Positions 17,148-25,149 of a stretch of 64,000 bases of DNA are shown piece by piece. How positions within the stretch are numbered: the first letter of the stretch is position 1; the number at the start of each line of letters is the position of its first letter. Source of the DNA: Hydrogenophaga pseudoflava (GTDB lineage: Bacteria > Pseudomonadota > Gammaproteobacteria > Burkholderiales > Burkholderiaceae_C). A program made the translations under genes and the position numbers. Under the pieces are notes generated by a model that ran no database searches, had not been told where the DNA came from, and saw only the letters and a list, made by a program, of their open reading frames with translations. The DNA lies in the NCBI RefSeq assembly GCF_031020795.1, contig NZ_JAVHJP010000008.1, positions 124,001 through 188,000 of the forward strand, in the 5' to 3' direction.

Positions 17148-17167
17148 TTGTGACTGATCAGTCACAA
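17148..17167. promoter_or_regulatory. 20-bp perfect palindrome, probable repressor operator
   Basis: TTGTGACTGATCAGTCACAA reads the same on both strands. It is centred about 70 bp upstream of the RpoE-like -35 element. Partial outer symmetry (CGGTTTT to the left, AAAACGACCG to the right) extends it. The TGAC...GTCA core resembles TetR-family operators. It is not followed by a U-tract, so it is unlikely to be a terminator. Confidence 0.55.
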
Positions 17168-17244
17168 AACGACCGAAACATTCTTTCCGACACCCATGTC
17201 GGGCGGAGGGTTATTGCCGGAACGGACCCGCGCGGCGGCGGAGC

Positions 17245-17336
17245 GGGGGGGCTGCGGGCAGCCGCCGGGCCGCCCCAAGGCTGGCCCAGCCCCATAGGGG
17301 GGGGCAGCGACCCGCGCCAGCGGTGGAGCGTGGGGG
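17245..17336. repeat. GC-rich dispersed REP-like element abutting glnE
   Basis: The stretch contains a short palindrome GGCTGCGGGCAGCC (17250-17263), then GCCGCCCC facing GGGGGGGGCAGC, and ends CAGCGGTGGAGCGTGGGGG directly against the glnE stop codon. I recognise this wording from intergenic repeats scattered through Comamonadaceae genomes. Being single-copy in this window, its repetitive nature is remembered, not shown. It may also terminate glnE transcription. 17168-17244 holds nothing else I can name. Confidence 0.55.
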
Positions 17337-20126
17337 CTATACCGCCTTGCCCAGCGCGTGGCGCCAGAGCGCCTGCACCGCAGCCGCCATGCCGGCGGCG
17401 GCCCCGGCCGGGATCTGCGTCGGGGCCTCGTCCAGCCGGGCACGGTGCTGGATCGCGCGCAGCTCGCGGTAGGCGTCGGCGGCTTCCTGGCCCACGCCCA
17501 TGGGCAGCAGACCCACGGCTTCGGCGCGTTGCAGCAGGGCGATGTTGCCCAGGTTGCCGCGCAGTTCCGGGTGTTCACCCGAGTGCGCCAGCACCAGGTA
17601 CTGCACCACGAACTCCACGTCGACCATGCCGCCGGGGCTGTGCTTGACGTCGAACTGCTCGCCGCGCACCGGGTGGGCGCCGCGCACCTTCTCGCGCATG
17701 GCGACGATCTCCTGCGCCAGCGCCGCGCGGTCGCGCCCGGCGGTGATGACGGCCTCGCGCACGGCGTCGAAACGCGGCAGCAGGTCCGGCATGCCCATCA
17801 CGAATCGGGCGCGGGTCATGGCCTGATGCTCCCAGGTCCATGCCGTGTTGCTGCCGCGGCCGCGCTGGTAGTTCTCATAGGCCGTGAAGCTGGTCACCAG
17901 CAGGCCCGAGTTGCCGTTGGGGCGCAGCGCGGTGTCGATTTCGAACAGGTCGCCCTCGCCGGTTTTGACTTGCAGCCAGTTGATCAGCTTGCGCACGAAG
18001 GCGGCGTAGACCTCGCTGGCGTTCTCGTGGTCGTCCTCGTAGACGAACACGATGTCCAGGTCGCTGCCGTAGCCCAGTTCCTTGCCGCCGAGCTTGCCGT
18101 AGCCGATGATGGCCAGCGCCGGCTCCTCGCGGTGGCGGTTCTTCAGCCGCGCCCAGCACCAGCGTGCGGTCACGCGCAGCACCGCATCGGCCAGCGCGCT
18201 CAGGTCGTCGGCCACCTGCTCCACCGTCAGCACGCCCTCGATGTCGCGCGCCAGGGTGCGGAACACCTCGGCGTGGTGGGCGCGGCGCAGCAGGTTCAGC
18301 AGCTCTTCCTCGTCGTCCTCGCCGGTGCGGCGCAGCGCGTGGCGGCGGTCTTCGAGATCGGCCTCGAACTGGGCGGCGTCGAACCGCTCTTCCATGAGCT
18401 GGCGACTGGCCAGCTCGTCGATCACGCCCGGGTGCTTGAGCAGGTAGCGCGCCGGCCACTTGGCCGCGCCCAGGATGCGCAGCAGCCGTTCGTGCACCGA
18501 AGGCCGCTCCTGCAGCAGCGCCAGGTAGCTCTCGCGCCGCAGCAGCGGCTCGATCCAGTCGGCCAGGCGCAGTGCGGCCTGTTCGTTGACGCGCCCTTCG
18601 TCGAGCCAGGCGCCGGTGCGCTGCACCAGGCGCACCAGACGAAGGCGCGCGTCCTCGCGCAGCGCCAGCACCCGCGGGTGCTGGCACCACTGCGCCACCT
18701 TCGCAGCAAAGGCCTCGGGCAGGCCGGCCATCACACCCTGCAGGTCTTCCACCGCGCCGCGCGAGCCGTTCTTGTGGCAGCCCTTGCCGTTGCAGCCGCC
18801 ACCCGGCGCGCCGCCGAGCAGGATGTCGAACTCGTGGGCCACGGTCTCGCGGTGGGTGTCCAGGGCGCACAGGAAGGCGCACATGTCGGGGAAGCCCAGG
18901 GTCGCGGCGATCCAGGCGAGGTCGTCGTCGCGGGTGGGGATCAGGTGGGTCTGCTGGTCGTCCAGGTACTGGATGCGGTGCTCGACCTTGCGCAGGAACT
19001 CATAGGCCGCGGCCAGCGCATCGGCCGTGGTGCGCGGCATGAGGTTGGCCTTGGCCACGCGCTGCAGCGCGTCCAGCGTGGGCCTGGTGCGCAGTTCGGG
19101 GAACTGGCCGCCGCGCACCACCTGCAGCAGCTGCACGGTGAACTCAATCTCCCGGATGCCCCCGCGCGAGAGCTTGACGTCGTTGGCGCGGCCCGGGTTG
19201 CCGGCGGCGCGCTTGGCCGCGTGGTCGCGGATCTGGCGGTGCAGGGTGCGCAGCGAGTCGAAGACGTTGTAGTCCAGGTACTTGCGGAACACGAAGGGCA
19301 GCACGGCCCCGCGCAGCGCGCTGGCGCTCTTGTCGGCGATGCAGGCGGCCGGCGCGATCACGCGGCTCTTGAGCCAGGCGAAACGCTCCCACTCGCGGCC
19401 CTGCACCAGGAAGTACTCTTCCAGCGCGCCCAGTGACACCGCGGCGGGGCCGGAGTTGCCATTGGGCCGCAGCGCCAGGTCGACCCGGAACACGCAGCCG
19501 TGCTCGGTGGTCTCGCCCACCGTGTTGTAGATGTGCTTGACCGCCTTGCCGAAGTACTCGTGGTTGCTGATGCGGTGGCGCCCTGCCGCGTTGCCGGCGG
19601 TCTCGCCGTCGGCGTCGTAGACATAGATCAGGTCGATGTCGCTGGAGACGTTGAGCTCGCGCGCACCGAGCTTGCCCATGCCGATCACCCAGAGCTGGGC
19701 GCGCTGGCCGTTTTCGGCCTGCGGTGCACCGTGCAACTCGTCCAGATCGGCGAAAGCCAGCCGGCAGGCCTGGTCCAGGGCCAGCTCGGCCAGTTCGGTC
19801 ACGGCGCGGGTGATGTCTGCCAGCGACCCGCCCTGTTCGCAGTCCAGCACCACCAGGCGCTCCATCACCAGCTGGCGCAGCACGCGCAGGGCGGCGGGCA
19901 TGGGCAGGCCGCGCTCGGTCAGTGTGGCCAGACAGGCGTTCATCGCCGCCTTCACCGGTGGGCCCGGCGGCAGGCAGCCGAGTTCGTTTTCGTAGCGGCG
20001 CCGCACCCGCTGCACGAAGCGGGAGTGTTCGGCCAGACGGAGGTGCAACGGGGTGTCGGCGGGGTTCACATTTGGCGACAAAGCAGAAACCGACGCTGCG
20101 GAACCGTCGAGGGGGCTGACCGTCAT
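17337..20126 (-). CDS. glnE: Glutamine synthetase adenylyltransferase/adenylyl-removing enzyme GlnE
   Basis: 929 residues from ATG 20126. It adds or removes AMP on the regulatory tyrosine of glutamine synthetase, under PII control. The two nucleotidyltransferase domains show their signatures: GMGKLGARELNVSSDIDLIYVY in the N-terminal (deadenylating) half and GYGKLGGKELGYGSDLDIVFVYED in the C-terminal (adenylylating) half, cited in part. SRGGIREIEFTVQLLQ and SPGGMVDVEFVVQYLV follow each. A Cys/Gly-rich insert (GGGCNGKGCHKNGS) sits between the halves. The length is normal. The ribosome site is weak, and only 14 bp separate its ATG from that of divergent yhdP. Confidence 0.97.
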   Translation of the reverse strand: MTVSPLDGSAASVSALSPNVNPADTPLHLRLAEHSRFVQRVRRRYENELGCLPPGPPVKAAMNACLATLTERGLPMPAALRVLRQLVMERLVVLDCEQGGSLADITRAVTELAELALDQACRLAFADLDELHGAPQAENGQRAQLWVIGMGKLGARELNVSSDIDLIYVYDADGETAGNAAGRHRISNHEYFGKAVKHIYNTVGETTEHGCVFRVDLALRPNGNSGPAAVSLGALEEYFLVQGREWERFAWLKSRVIAPAACIADKSASALRGAVLPFVFRKYLDYNVFDSLRTLHRQIRDHAAKRAAGNPGRANDVKLSRGGIREIEFTVQLLQVVRGGQFPELRTRPTLDALQRVAKANLMPRTTADALAAAYEFLRKVEHRIQYLDDQQTHLIPTRDDDLAWIAATLGFPDMCAFLCALDTHRETVAHEFDILLGGAPGGGCNGKGCHKNGSRGAVEDLQGVMAGLPEAFAAKVAQWCQHPRVLALREDARLRLVRLVQRTGAWLDEGRVNEQAALRLADWIEPLLRRESYLALLQERPSVHERLLRILGAAKWPARYLLKHPGVIDELASRQLMEERFDAAQFEADLEDRRHALRRTGEDDEEELLNLLRRAHHAEVFRTLARDIEGVLTVEQVADDLSALADAVLRVTARWCWARLKNRHREEPALAIIGYGKLGGKELGYGSDLDIVFVYEDDHENASEVYAAFVRKLINWLQVKTGEGDLFEIDTALRPNGNSGLLVTSFTAYENYQRGRGSNTAWTWEHQAMTRARFVMGMPDLLPRFDAVREAVITAGRDRAALAQEIVAMREKVRGAHPVRGEQFDVKHSPGGMVDVEFVVQYLVLAHSGEHPELRGNLGNIALLQRAEAVGLLPMGVGQEAADAYRELRAIQHRARLDEAPTQIPAGAAAGMAAAVQALWRHALGKAV

Positions 20127-20129
20127 AAT
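20124..20129 (+). promoter_or_regulatory. -10-like CATAAT for yhdP overlapping the glnE start codon
   Basis: CATAAT on the plus strand contains the complement of the glnE ATG. Its predicted start (about 20136) leaves roughly 5 nt before the yhdP ATG at 20141, so yhdP mRNA would be almost leaderless. No -35 is evident. This is a weak call forced by the tiny gap. Confidence 0.35.
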
Positions 20130-20140
20130 TTGCGTTGGAT

Positions 20141-23100
20141 ATGAATCAAAGCCCGGCCCCAGCCGTCCCTGCCTCAAGAACCCAGAAGACCTGGTCGGCG
20201 ATCACTCGGCTGTTGCTGTGGATGGTGCTGACGGTCTGGATCCTGTTCGCACTCACCTGGGGCACCTTGCATTTTTGGATTGTGCCGCGAATCGGCGAAT
20301 GGCGTCCCGACCTGGAACGCTGGGCCAGTGCGGCGGTGGGGGTACCCGTCCAGGTGGGGGCGATCCGCGCCGAATCGCAGGGCGAGGCCAGTGCCCGCGC
20401 CGGCTACCTCCTCCGTCTGGTGCCCGCGCTCGAACTCAGCGACGTGCGCCTGCTCGACCCCCAGGGCCGGGAGGCCCTGCGGCTGCCGACGGTGCGGGCG
20501 GCGGTGTCGGTCACCTCGCTCTGGCGCCTGGGCTTCGAGCAGCTGCTGATTGAGGCACCGGTGCTCGACATTCGCCGCACGCCGCAGGGGCGCCTTGAAA
20601 TCGCCGGCCTGGATTTTTCGGGTCCGCAGACGGGCGACCACCGCGCCGCGGACTGGTTCTTCTCGCAGGCCGAGTTCGTGATCCGGGGCGGCACCGTGCG
20701 CTGGACCGACGAACTCAAGGGTCAGCCCACGCTGGCGCTGAGCGATCTGAGTTTCGTGGCCCGCAACCGGGTGCGCAGCCACCTGCTGCGGCTGGACGCC
20801 ACGCCGCCGCCCGAATGGGGCCAGGCCTTCAGCCTGATGGCCCAGATGCGTGAGCCCCTGCTGGACCTCGGGCCGCAGCCGCCCGGTCAGGCGCCCTGGC
20901 ACAACTGGAGCGGCGAGGTCTATGCCGATTTCCCGGCGGTCGACGTCTCGCGCCTGAAGGCCTATGTGGACCTGTCGGAATGGGGCGTGGAAGTGCGTGC
21001 CGGCAACGGCCGTCTGCGCGCCTGGGCCGATGTCGAGCGCGGCCAGGTGGCCGGTGCCACCGTGGACATGGGGCTGCGCGAGGTGGCGGCGCGCCTGGGT
21101 GCCCGGCTGCCCGAGCTGGCGCTGGAACGGGTCGATGGCCGGGTGGTGGCCCAGTGGGGCGCGCAGGGTTTTCAGGTCACCAGCGACGACCTGGGCTTCC
21201 GCACCCGGGACGGCCTCGACTGGCCCGCCAGCAGGCTGCGGCTGGTGCACGACAACGGCCTGTCCCGCGGGGCGAACGCCAGCGCCTCGACCGCGGTCGA
21301 GGCCGACCGCCTGGATCTGGCGGCGCTGGCGGCGCTGGCCACGCGCGTGCCCCTGCCCCAGGCCAGCCGCGACCTGCTCACCAGCCTGCGTCCGGCCGGT
21401 CGGGTCGAGGGGCTGTCGGCGCGCTGGCAGCAGGCGGTGGCGCCCGCGGCGGTCGCGGGCCAGGCGCCACCGGCCTCGACCATCACCGCCTACCAGGCCA
21501 AGGGGCGTGTCAGTGGCCTGGCACTGGCCGGCCAGCCCAGCGGCCGCATGTCGGCCTACGGGCCCTACCCCGAGCTGGGCCGACCCGGAGTGGTGGGTGC
21601 CAGCGCCGAATTCGACCTTCACCAGGACGGCGGCAAGGCGCGCGTCTCGATCACCGATGGCGCGCTCGAGCTGCCGGGCATGTTCGAGCAGCCGCAGATT
21701 CCCATGAGCAGCCTCCAGGCCGACGCCCGCTGGAGCGTCTCGGGCGAACGCATCGAGGTCTGGCTGGACAACCTGCGCCTGGCCAACGCCGACGCCGCCG
21801 GCACCGGCCGCCTGCACTGGACCACGGCCGACCCGGCGCGCAGCAGCGCCAAGTCCCGCTTCCCCGGCGTGCTCGACCTCAGCACCACCCTCACCCGCGC
21901 GGCCGCCACCCAGGTGCACCGCTACATGCCGCTGTCGGTCGGTGCCGACGCGCGCCGCTACGTGCGCGAGGCGATCCGCGGCGGCGCCTCCGACCGGGTC
22001 GACTTCCGGGTGCGTGGCGATCTCTGGGACCTGCCCTTCCACCAGGTCGGGGCCGACGGCGAGTTCCGCATCACCGCGGCGCTCAGGGGCGTGGACTTCG
22101 CCTACCTGCCACCCTACCTGCAGGAGGCCGGCGCACCGGCCTGGCCGGCCCTCAAGGGCGTGGACGGCCAGCTGGTGCTTGAGCGCGCCTCGCTGAAACT
22201 CGGTGGGCTCAGCGCCGGGGTCGAAGGCTTGCCGAAGCTGCGCCTGGGCGAGGGCGAGGTGCTGATTCCAGACCTCATGCAGGCACCGCGGGTCGAGGTC
22301 GGCGCGCGCACCCAGGGGCCGGCCGCCGAGGTGCTGCAGTTCGTGCAGGGCTCGCCGCTGGACGGCCTGCTGTCCGGCGCACTGTCCAAGGCCACCGGCA
22401 CCGGCAGCACGGCGGTGGCATTCAAGCTGCAGCTGCCGCTGGAAAAGCCCGAGCAGTTCACGCTGCAGGGCAGCGTGCAGCTGGCGGGCAACGACCTGCG
22501 CATCACGCCCGATGCGCCCCTGCTGGAGCGCAGCAGCGGCAGCGTGGCCTTCACCGAGCGCGGCTTCCGGCTGGCCGATGCCCGCGCCCGCCTGTACGGC
22601 GGCGACGTGGTGCTCGAAGGCGGCCTCCAGCCCGACGCCCGCGGCGTGTCGCGCGTCGAGTTCCGCGGCCAGGGCAGCGCCACCGCCGAGGGCCTGCGCG
22701 ACGGCGGGCTGGGTTTCGTCTCGCGGCTGTTCGCCAGCGCCAGCGGCAGCGCCGCCTACACCGCGCGCCTGGGCTTCCGGGGCGGGGCGCCAGAGATCAG
22801 CGTCACCAGCTCGCTGCAGGGCCTGGAGGTGAACCTGCCGGCGCCCCTGTCCAAAAAAACCGAGGACGTGCTGCCGCTGCGCTACGACAACACCGTGGTG
22901 GGGCTGGCGTCCGAGGGCGGCGACGAGGTGGCGCGTGCCGACCGGCTGGCGGTCGAGATCGGCCCAGGGGTGCAGCCCCTGCTGTCGCTGCAGTACGAGC
23001 GCGACATCACCGGCGCCGAGGCGCGGGTGCTGCGTGGCAGCCTGGGCGTGGGCCTGCAGGCCGGCGAGACCGCGCTGTTGCCGCCGCAGGGCGTGGCCGC

Positions 23101-24310
23101 CAACCTGCGGCTGGCGCGCATCGACGTCGACGCCTGGGAGCGGGTGTTCAGCGCCGCCAGCGGTGTCGACGTGCGCGGCACGGCCACAGGGCCCGGCGCC
23201 GCGCCGGCCCAGGCGGCCAGCCTGAGCTACCTGCCGACCGTGCTGGCGGTGCGCGCCGGCCAGGTCGATCTGGACGGCCGCCGCTTCAACAACGTGGTGC
23301 TGGGCGGCTCGCGGGAGGGCACGCAGTGGCGCGCCAACGTCGACGCCGACGAACTCAACGGCTATGTCGAGTACCGCCAGGGGGCCGGCGGCAATGCCGG
23401 CAGCGTCTACGCCCGGCTGGCGCGGCTGGACCTGGCGCCCAGCGCCGCGGCCGACGTCGAGCAGCTGCTGCAACAGCCCAGCAGCGTGCCGGCGCTGGAC
23501 ATCACGGTGGAGAACCTGGTGCTCTCGGGGCGCCAGCTCGGACTGGTGGACATCCAGGCCGTCAACCGCGGCACCGGGCGCCAGCGGGAATGGCGACTGA
23601 ACAGGCTCAATGTGCGCGTGCCCGAGGCGCGGCTGATCGCCAGCGGCAACTGGGCCGCCACCGGGGACGAGGGCGCCGCGCGCCGCACCCGGCTGGACTT
23701 CCGGCTGGACGTGGACGACGCGGGCCGGCTGCTGACCCGCTTCGGCCGTGCGGGCGTGGTGCGTGGCGGCAGCGGCCACATCGAGGGCGAGATCGGCTGG
23801 CTCGGGTCGCCCTTCACACTGGACTACCCCAGCCTCTCGGGCGAGATGGCGGCCAGCTTCGAGAGCGGCCAGTTCCTCAAGGTTGAGCCGGGGGCGGCCA
23901 AGCTGCTGGGCGTGCTGAGCCTGCAGGCGCTGCCGCGGCGCCTGAGCCTGGACTTCCGCGACGTGTTCTCTGAGGGCTTCGCCTTCGACTTCGTGCGCGG
24001 CGACGCCAAGATCGCCCAGGGCGTGGCGACCACCAACAACCTGCAGATGAAGGGCGTCAACGCCGCCGTGCTGATGGAGGGCAGCGCCGACATCGTGCGC
24101 GAGCAGCAGGACCTCAAGGTGGTGGTGGTGCCCGACCTCAACGCCGGCACCGCCTCGCTGATCGCCACCGCCATCAACCCGGCCATCGGCCTGGGCACCT
24201 TCCTGGCGCAGTTCCTGCTGCGCGAACCGCTGCAGGCGGCCACCACCCAGCAGTTCCACATCAGCGGCGGCTGGGCCGACCCCAAGGTCGAAAAGATCGA
24301 AAAGAAGTAA
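20141..24310 (+). CDS. yhdP: YhdP-family AsmA-like intermembrane lipid transport protein
   Basis: 1389 residues. One N-terminal membrane helix (about 20-45, LLLWMVLTVWILFALTWGTL) anchors a very long periplasmic region rich in beta-strands, ending in the AsmA-like C-terminal part (PSLSGEMAASFESGQFLKVEPG, then LRRLSLDFRDVFSEGFAFD in part). The size and layout match YhdP (DUF3971, TIGR02099), one of the bridge-like proteins that move phospholipid from the inner to the outer membrane together with TamB and YdbH. The gene is divergent from glnE and 28 bp upstream of the nitrilase-like gene, which probably shares its transcript. Confidence 0.93.
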   Translation: MNQSPAPAVPASRTQKTWSAITRLLLWMVLTVWILFALTWGTLHFWIVPRIGEWRPDLERWASAAVGVPVQVGAIRAESQGEASARAGYLLRLVPALELSDVRLLDPQGREALRLPTVRAAVSVTSLWRLGFEQLLIEAPVLDIRRTPQGRLEIAGLDFSGPQTGDHRAADWFFSQAEFVIRGGTVRWTDELKGQPTLALSDLSFVARNRVRSHLLRLDATPPPEWGQAFSLMAQMREPLLDLGPQPPGQAPWHNWSGEVYADFPAVDVSRLKAYVDLSEWGVEVRAGNGRLRAWADVERGQVAGATVDMGLREVAARLGARLPELALERVDGRVVAQWGAQGFQVTSDDLGFRTRDGLDWPASRLRLVHDNGLSRGANASASTAVEADRLDLAALAALATRVPLPQASRDLLTSLRPAGRVEGLSARWQQAVAPAAVAGQAPPASTITAYQAKGRVSGLALAGQPSGRMSAYGPYPELGRPGVVGASAEFDLHQDGGKARVSITDGALELPGMFEQPQIPMSSLQADARWSVSGERIEVWLDNLRLANADAAGTGRLHWTTADPARSSAKSRFPGVLDLSTTLTRAAATQVHRYMPLSVGADARRYVREAIRGGASDRVDFRVRGDLWDLPFHQVGADGEFRITAALRGVDFAYLPPYLQEAGAPAWPALKGVDGQLVLERASLKLGGLSAGVEGLPKLRLGEGEVLIPDLMQAPRVEVGARTQGPAAEVLQFVQGSPLDGLLSGALSKATGTGSTAVAFKLQLPLEKPEQFTLQGSVQLAGNDLRITPDAPLLERSSGSVAFTERGFRLADARARLYGGDVVLEGGLQPDARGVSRVEFRGQGSATAEGLRDGGLGFVSRLFASASGSAAYTARLGFRGGAPEISVTSSLQGLEVNLPAPLSKKTEDVLPLRYDNTVVGLASEGGDEVARADRLAVEIGPGVQPLLSLQYERDITGAEARVLRGSLGVGLQAGETALLPPQGVAANLRLARIDVDAWERVFSAASGVDVRGTATGPGAAPAQAASLSYLPTVLAVRAGQVDLDGRRFNNVVLGGSREGTQWRANVDADELNGYVEYRQGAGGNAGSVYARLARLDLAPSAAADVEQLLQQPSSVPALDITVENLVLSGRQLGLVDIQAVNRGTGRQREWRLNRLNVRVPEARLIASGNWAATGDEGAARRTRLDFRLDVDDAGRLLTRFGRAGVVRGGSGHIEGEIGWLGSPFTLDYPSLSGEMAASFESGQFLKVEPGAAKLLGVLSLQALPRRLSLDFRDVFSEGFAFDFVRGDAKIAQGVATTNNLQMKGVNAAVLMEGSADIVREQQDLKVVVVPDLNAGTASLIATAINPAIGLGTFLAQFLLREPLQAATTQQFHISGGWADPKVEKIEKK

Positions 24311-24338
24311 AAACGCACACCGACACCAAGGAGCATCC

Positions 24339-25145
24339 ATGAAAGTCGCCGCCATCCAGATGGTCTCGGGCATCAGCCTGGACGCCAACCTCAGCGCCGC
24401 GCGCGCCCTGCTCGACCAGGCCGCCCGCGCCGGGGCCGAGCTCGCGGTGCTGCCCGAGTACTTCTGCTTCATGGGCCAGCAGGACGCCGACAAGCTGTTG
24501 CTGGCCGAACAGACCGGCCTGGGCACGGTGCAGGATTTCCTCTCCGACGCCGCGCGCGATCTCAAGCTGTGGATCGTCGGCGGTACCCTGCCCATGGCCA
24601 CCGACGACCCCGCCCACGCGGCCAACGCCTCGCTGGTCTACGACCACAAGGGCCACTGCGTCACCCGCTACGACAAGATCCACCTGTTCCGCTACGACAA
24701 CGGCCGCGAGGCCTACGACGAGGCCGCGGTGCTGCGGGCCGGCGACACGCCGGTGACATTCGAGATGCAGACCCGCCACGGCGAGCACTGGCGCGTGGGC
24801 ATGAGCGTCTGTTACGACCTGCGCTTCGGCGAGCTCTACCGCATGCTCGCGGCCGACCTGCTGCTGGTACCCGCCGCCTTCACCCACACCACCGGCCAGG
24901 CCCACTGGGAAGTGCTGCTGCGCGCCCGCGCGATCGAGAACCAGGCCTACGTGATCGCCAGCGCCCAGGGCGGCGTGCACGAGAACGGGCGCCGCACCTG
25001 GGGCCACAGCATGGTGATCGACCCCTGGGGCCAGGTGATGGCGATGCAGGCCGAAGGCCCGGGCGTGGTGCTGGCCGACATCGACCTCGAACGGCTGCAC
25101 GCGGTGCGCGAACAGCTGCCCTCGCTGCAGCACCGCCGCCTCTGA
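24339..25145 (+). CDS. Carbon-nitrogen hydrolase (nitrilase superfamily, Nit-like amidase)
   Basis: 268 residues with an AAGGAG site 5 bp before the ATG. The nitrilase catalytic triad is visible: Glu40 (VLPEYF), Lys113 (YDKIHLF) and Cys158 (SVCYDLRF). The YDKIHLFRYD and RARAIENQAYV blocks place it with the Nit1/Nit2 amidase group; many members hydrolyse deaminated glutathione, a repair reaction. In beta- and gammaproteobacteria this gene often follows yhdP, as here. It ends 4 bp before the histidine kinase start. Confidence 0.92.
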   Translation: MKVAAIQMVSGISLDANLSAARALLDQAARAGAELAVLPEYFCFMGQQDADKLLLAEQTGLGTVQDFLSDAARDLKLWIVGGTLPMATDDPAHAANASLVYDHKGHCVTRYDKIHLFRYDNGREAYDEAAVLRAGDTPVTFEMQTRHGEHWRVGMSVCYDLRFGELYRMLAADLLLVPAAFTHTTGQAHWEVLLRARAIENQAYVIASAQGGVHENGRRTWGHSMVIDPWGQVMAMQAEGPGVVLADIDLERLHAVREQLPSLQHRRL

Positions 25146-25149
25146 AGCG

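Noticed and set aside
20174..24625. A 1483-codon open frame antisense to yhdP
   Set aside because: Composition is typical of a high-GC antisense shadow; yhdP on the plus strand has a coherent membrane anchor and AsmA-like ending.
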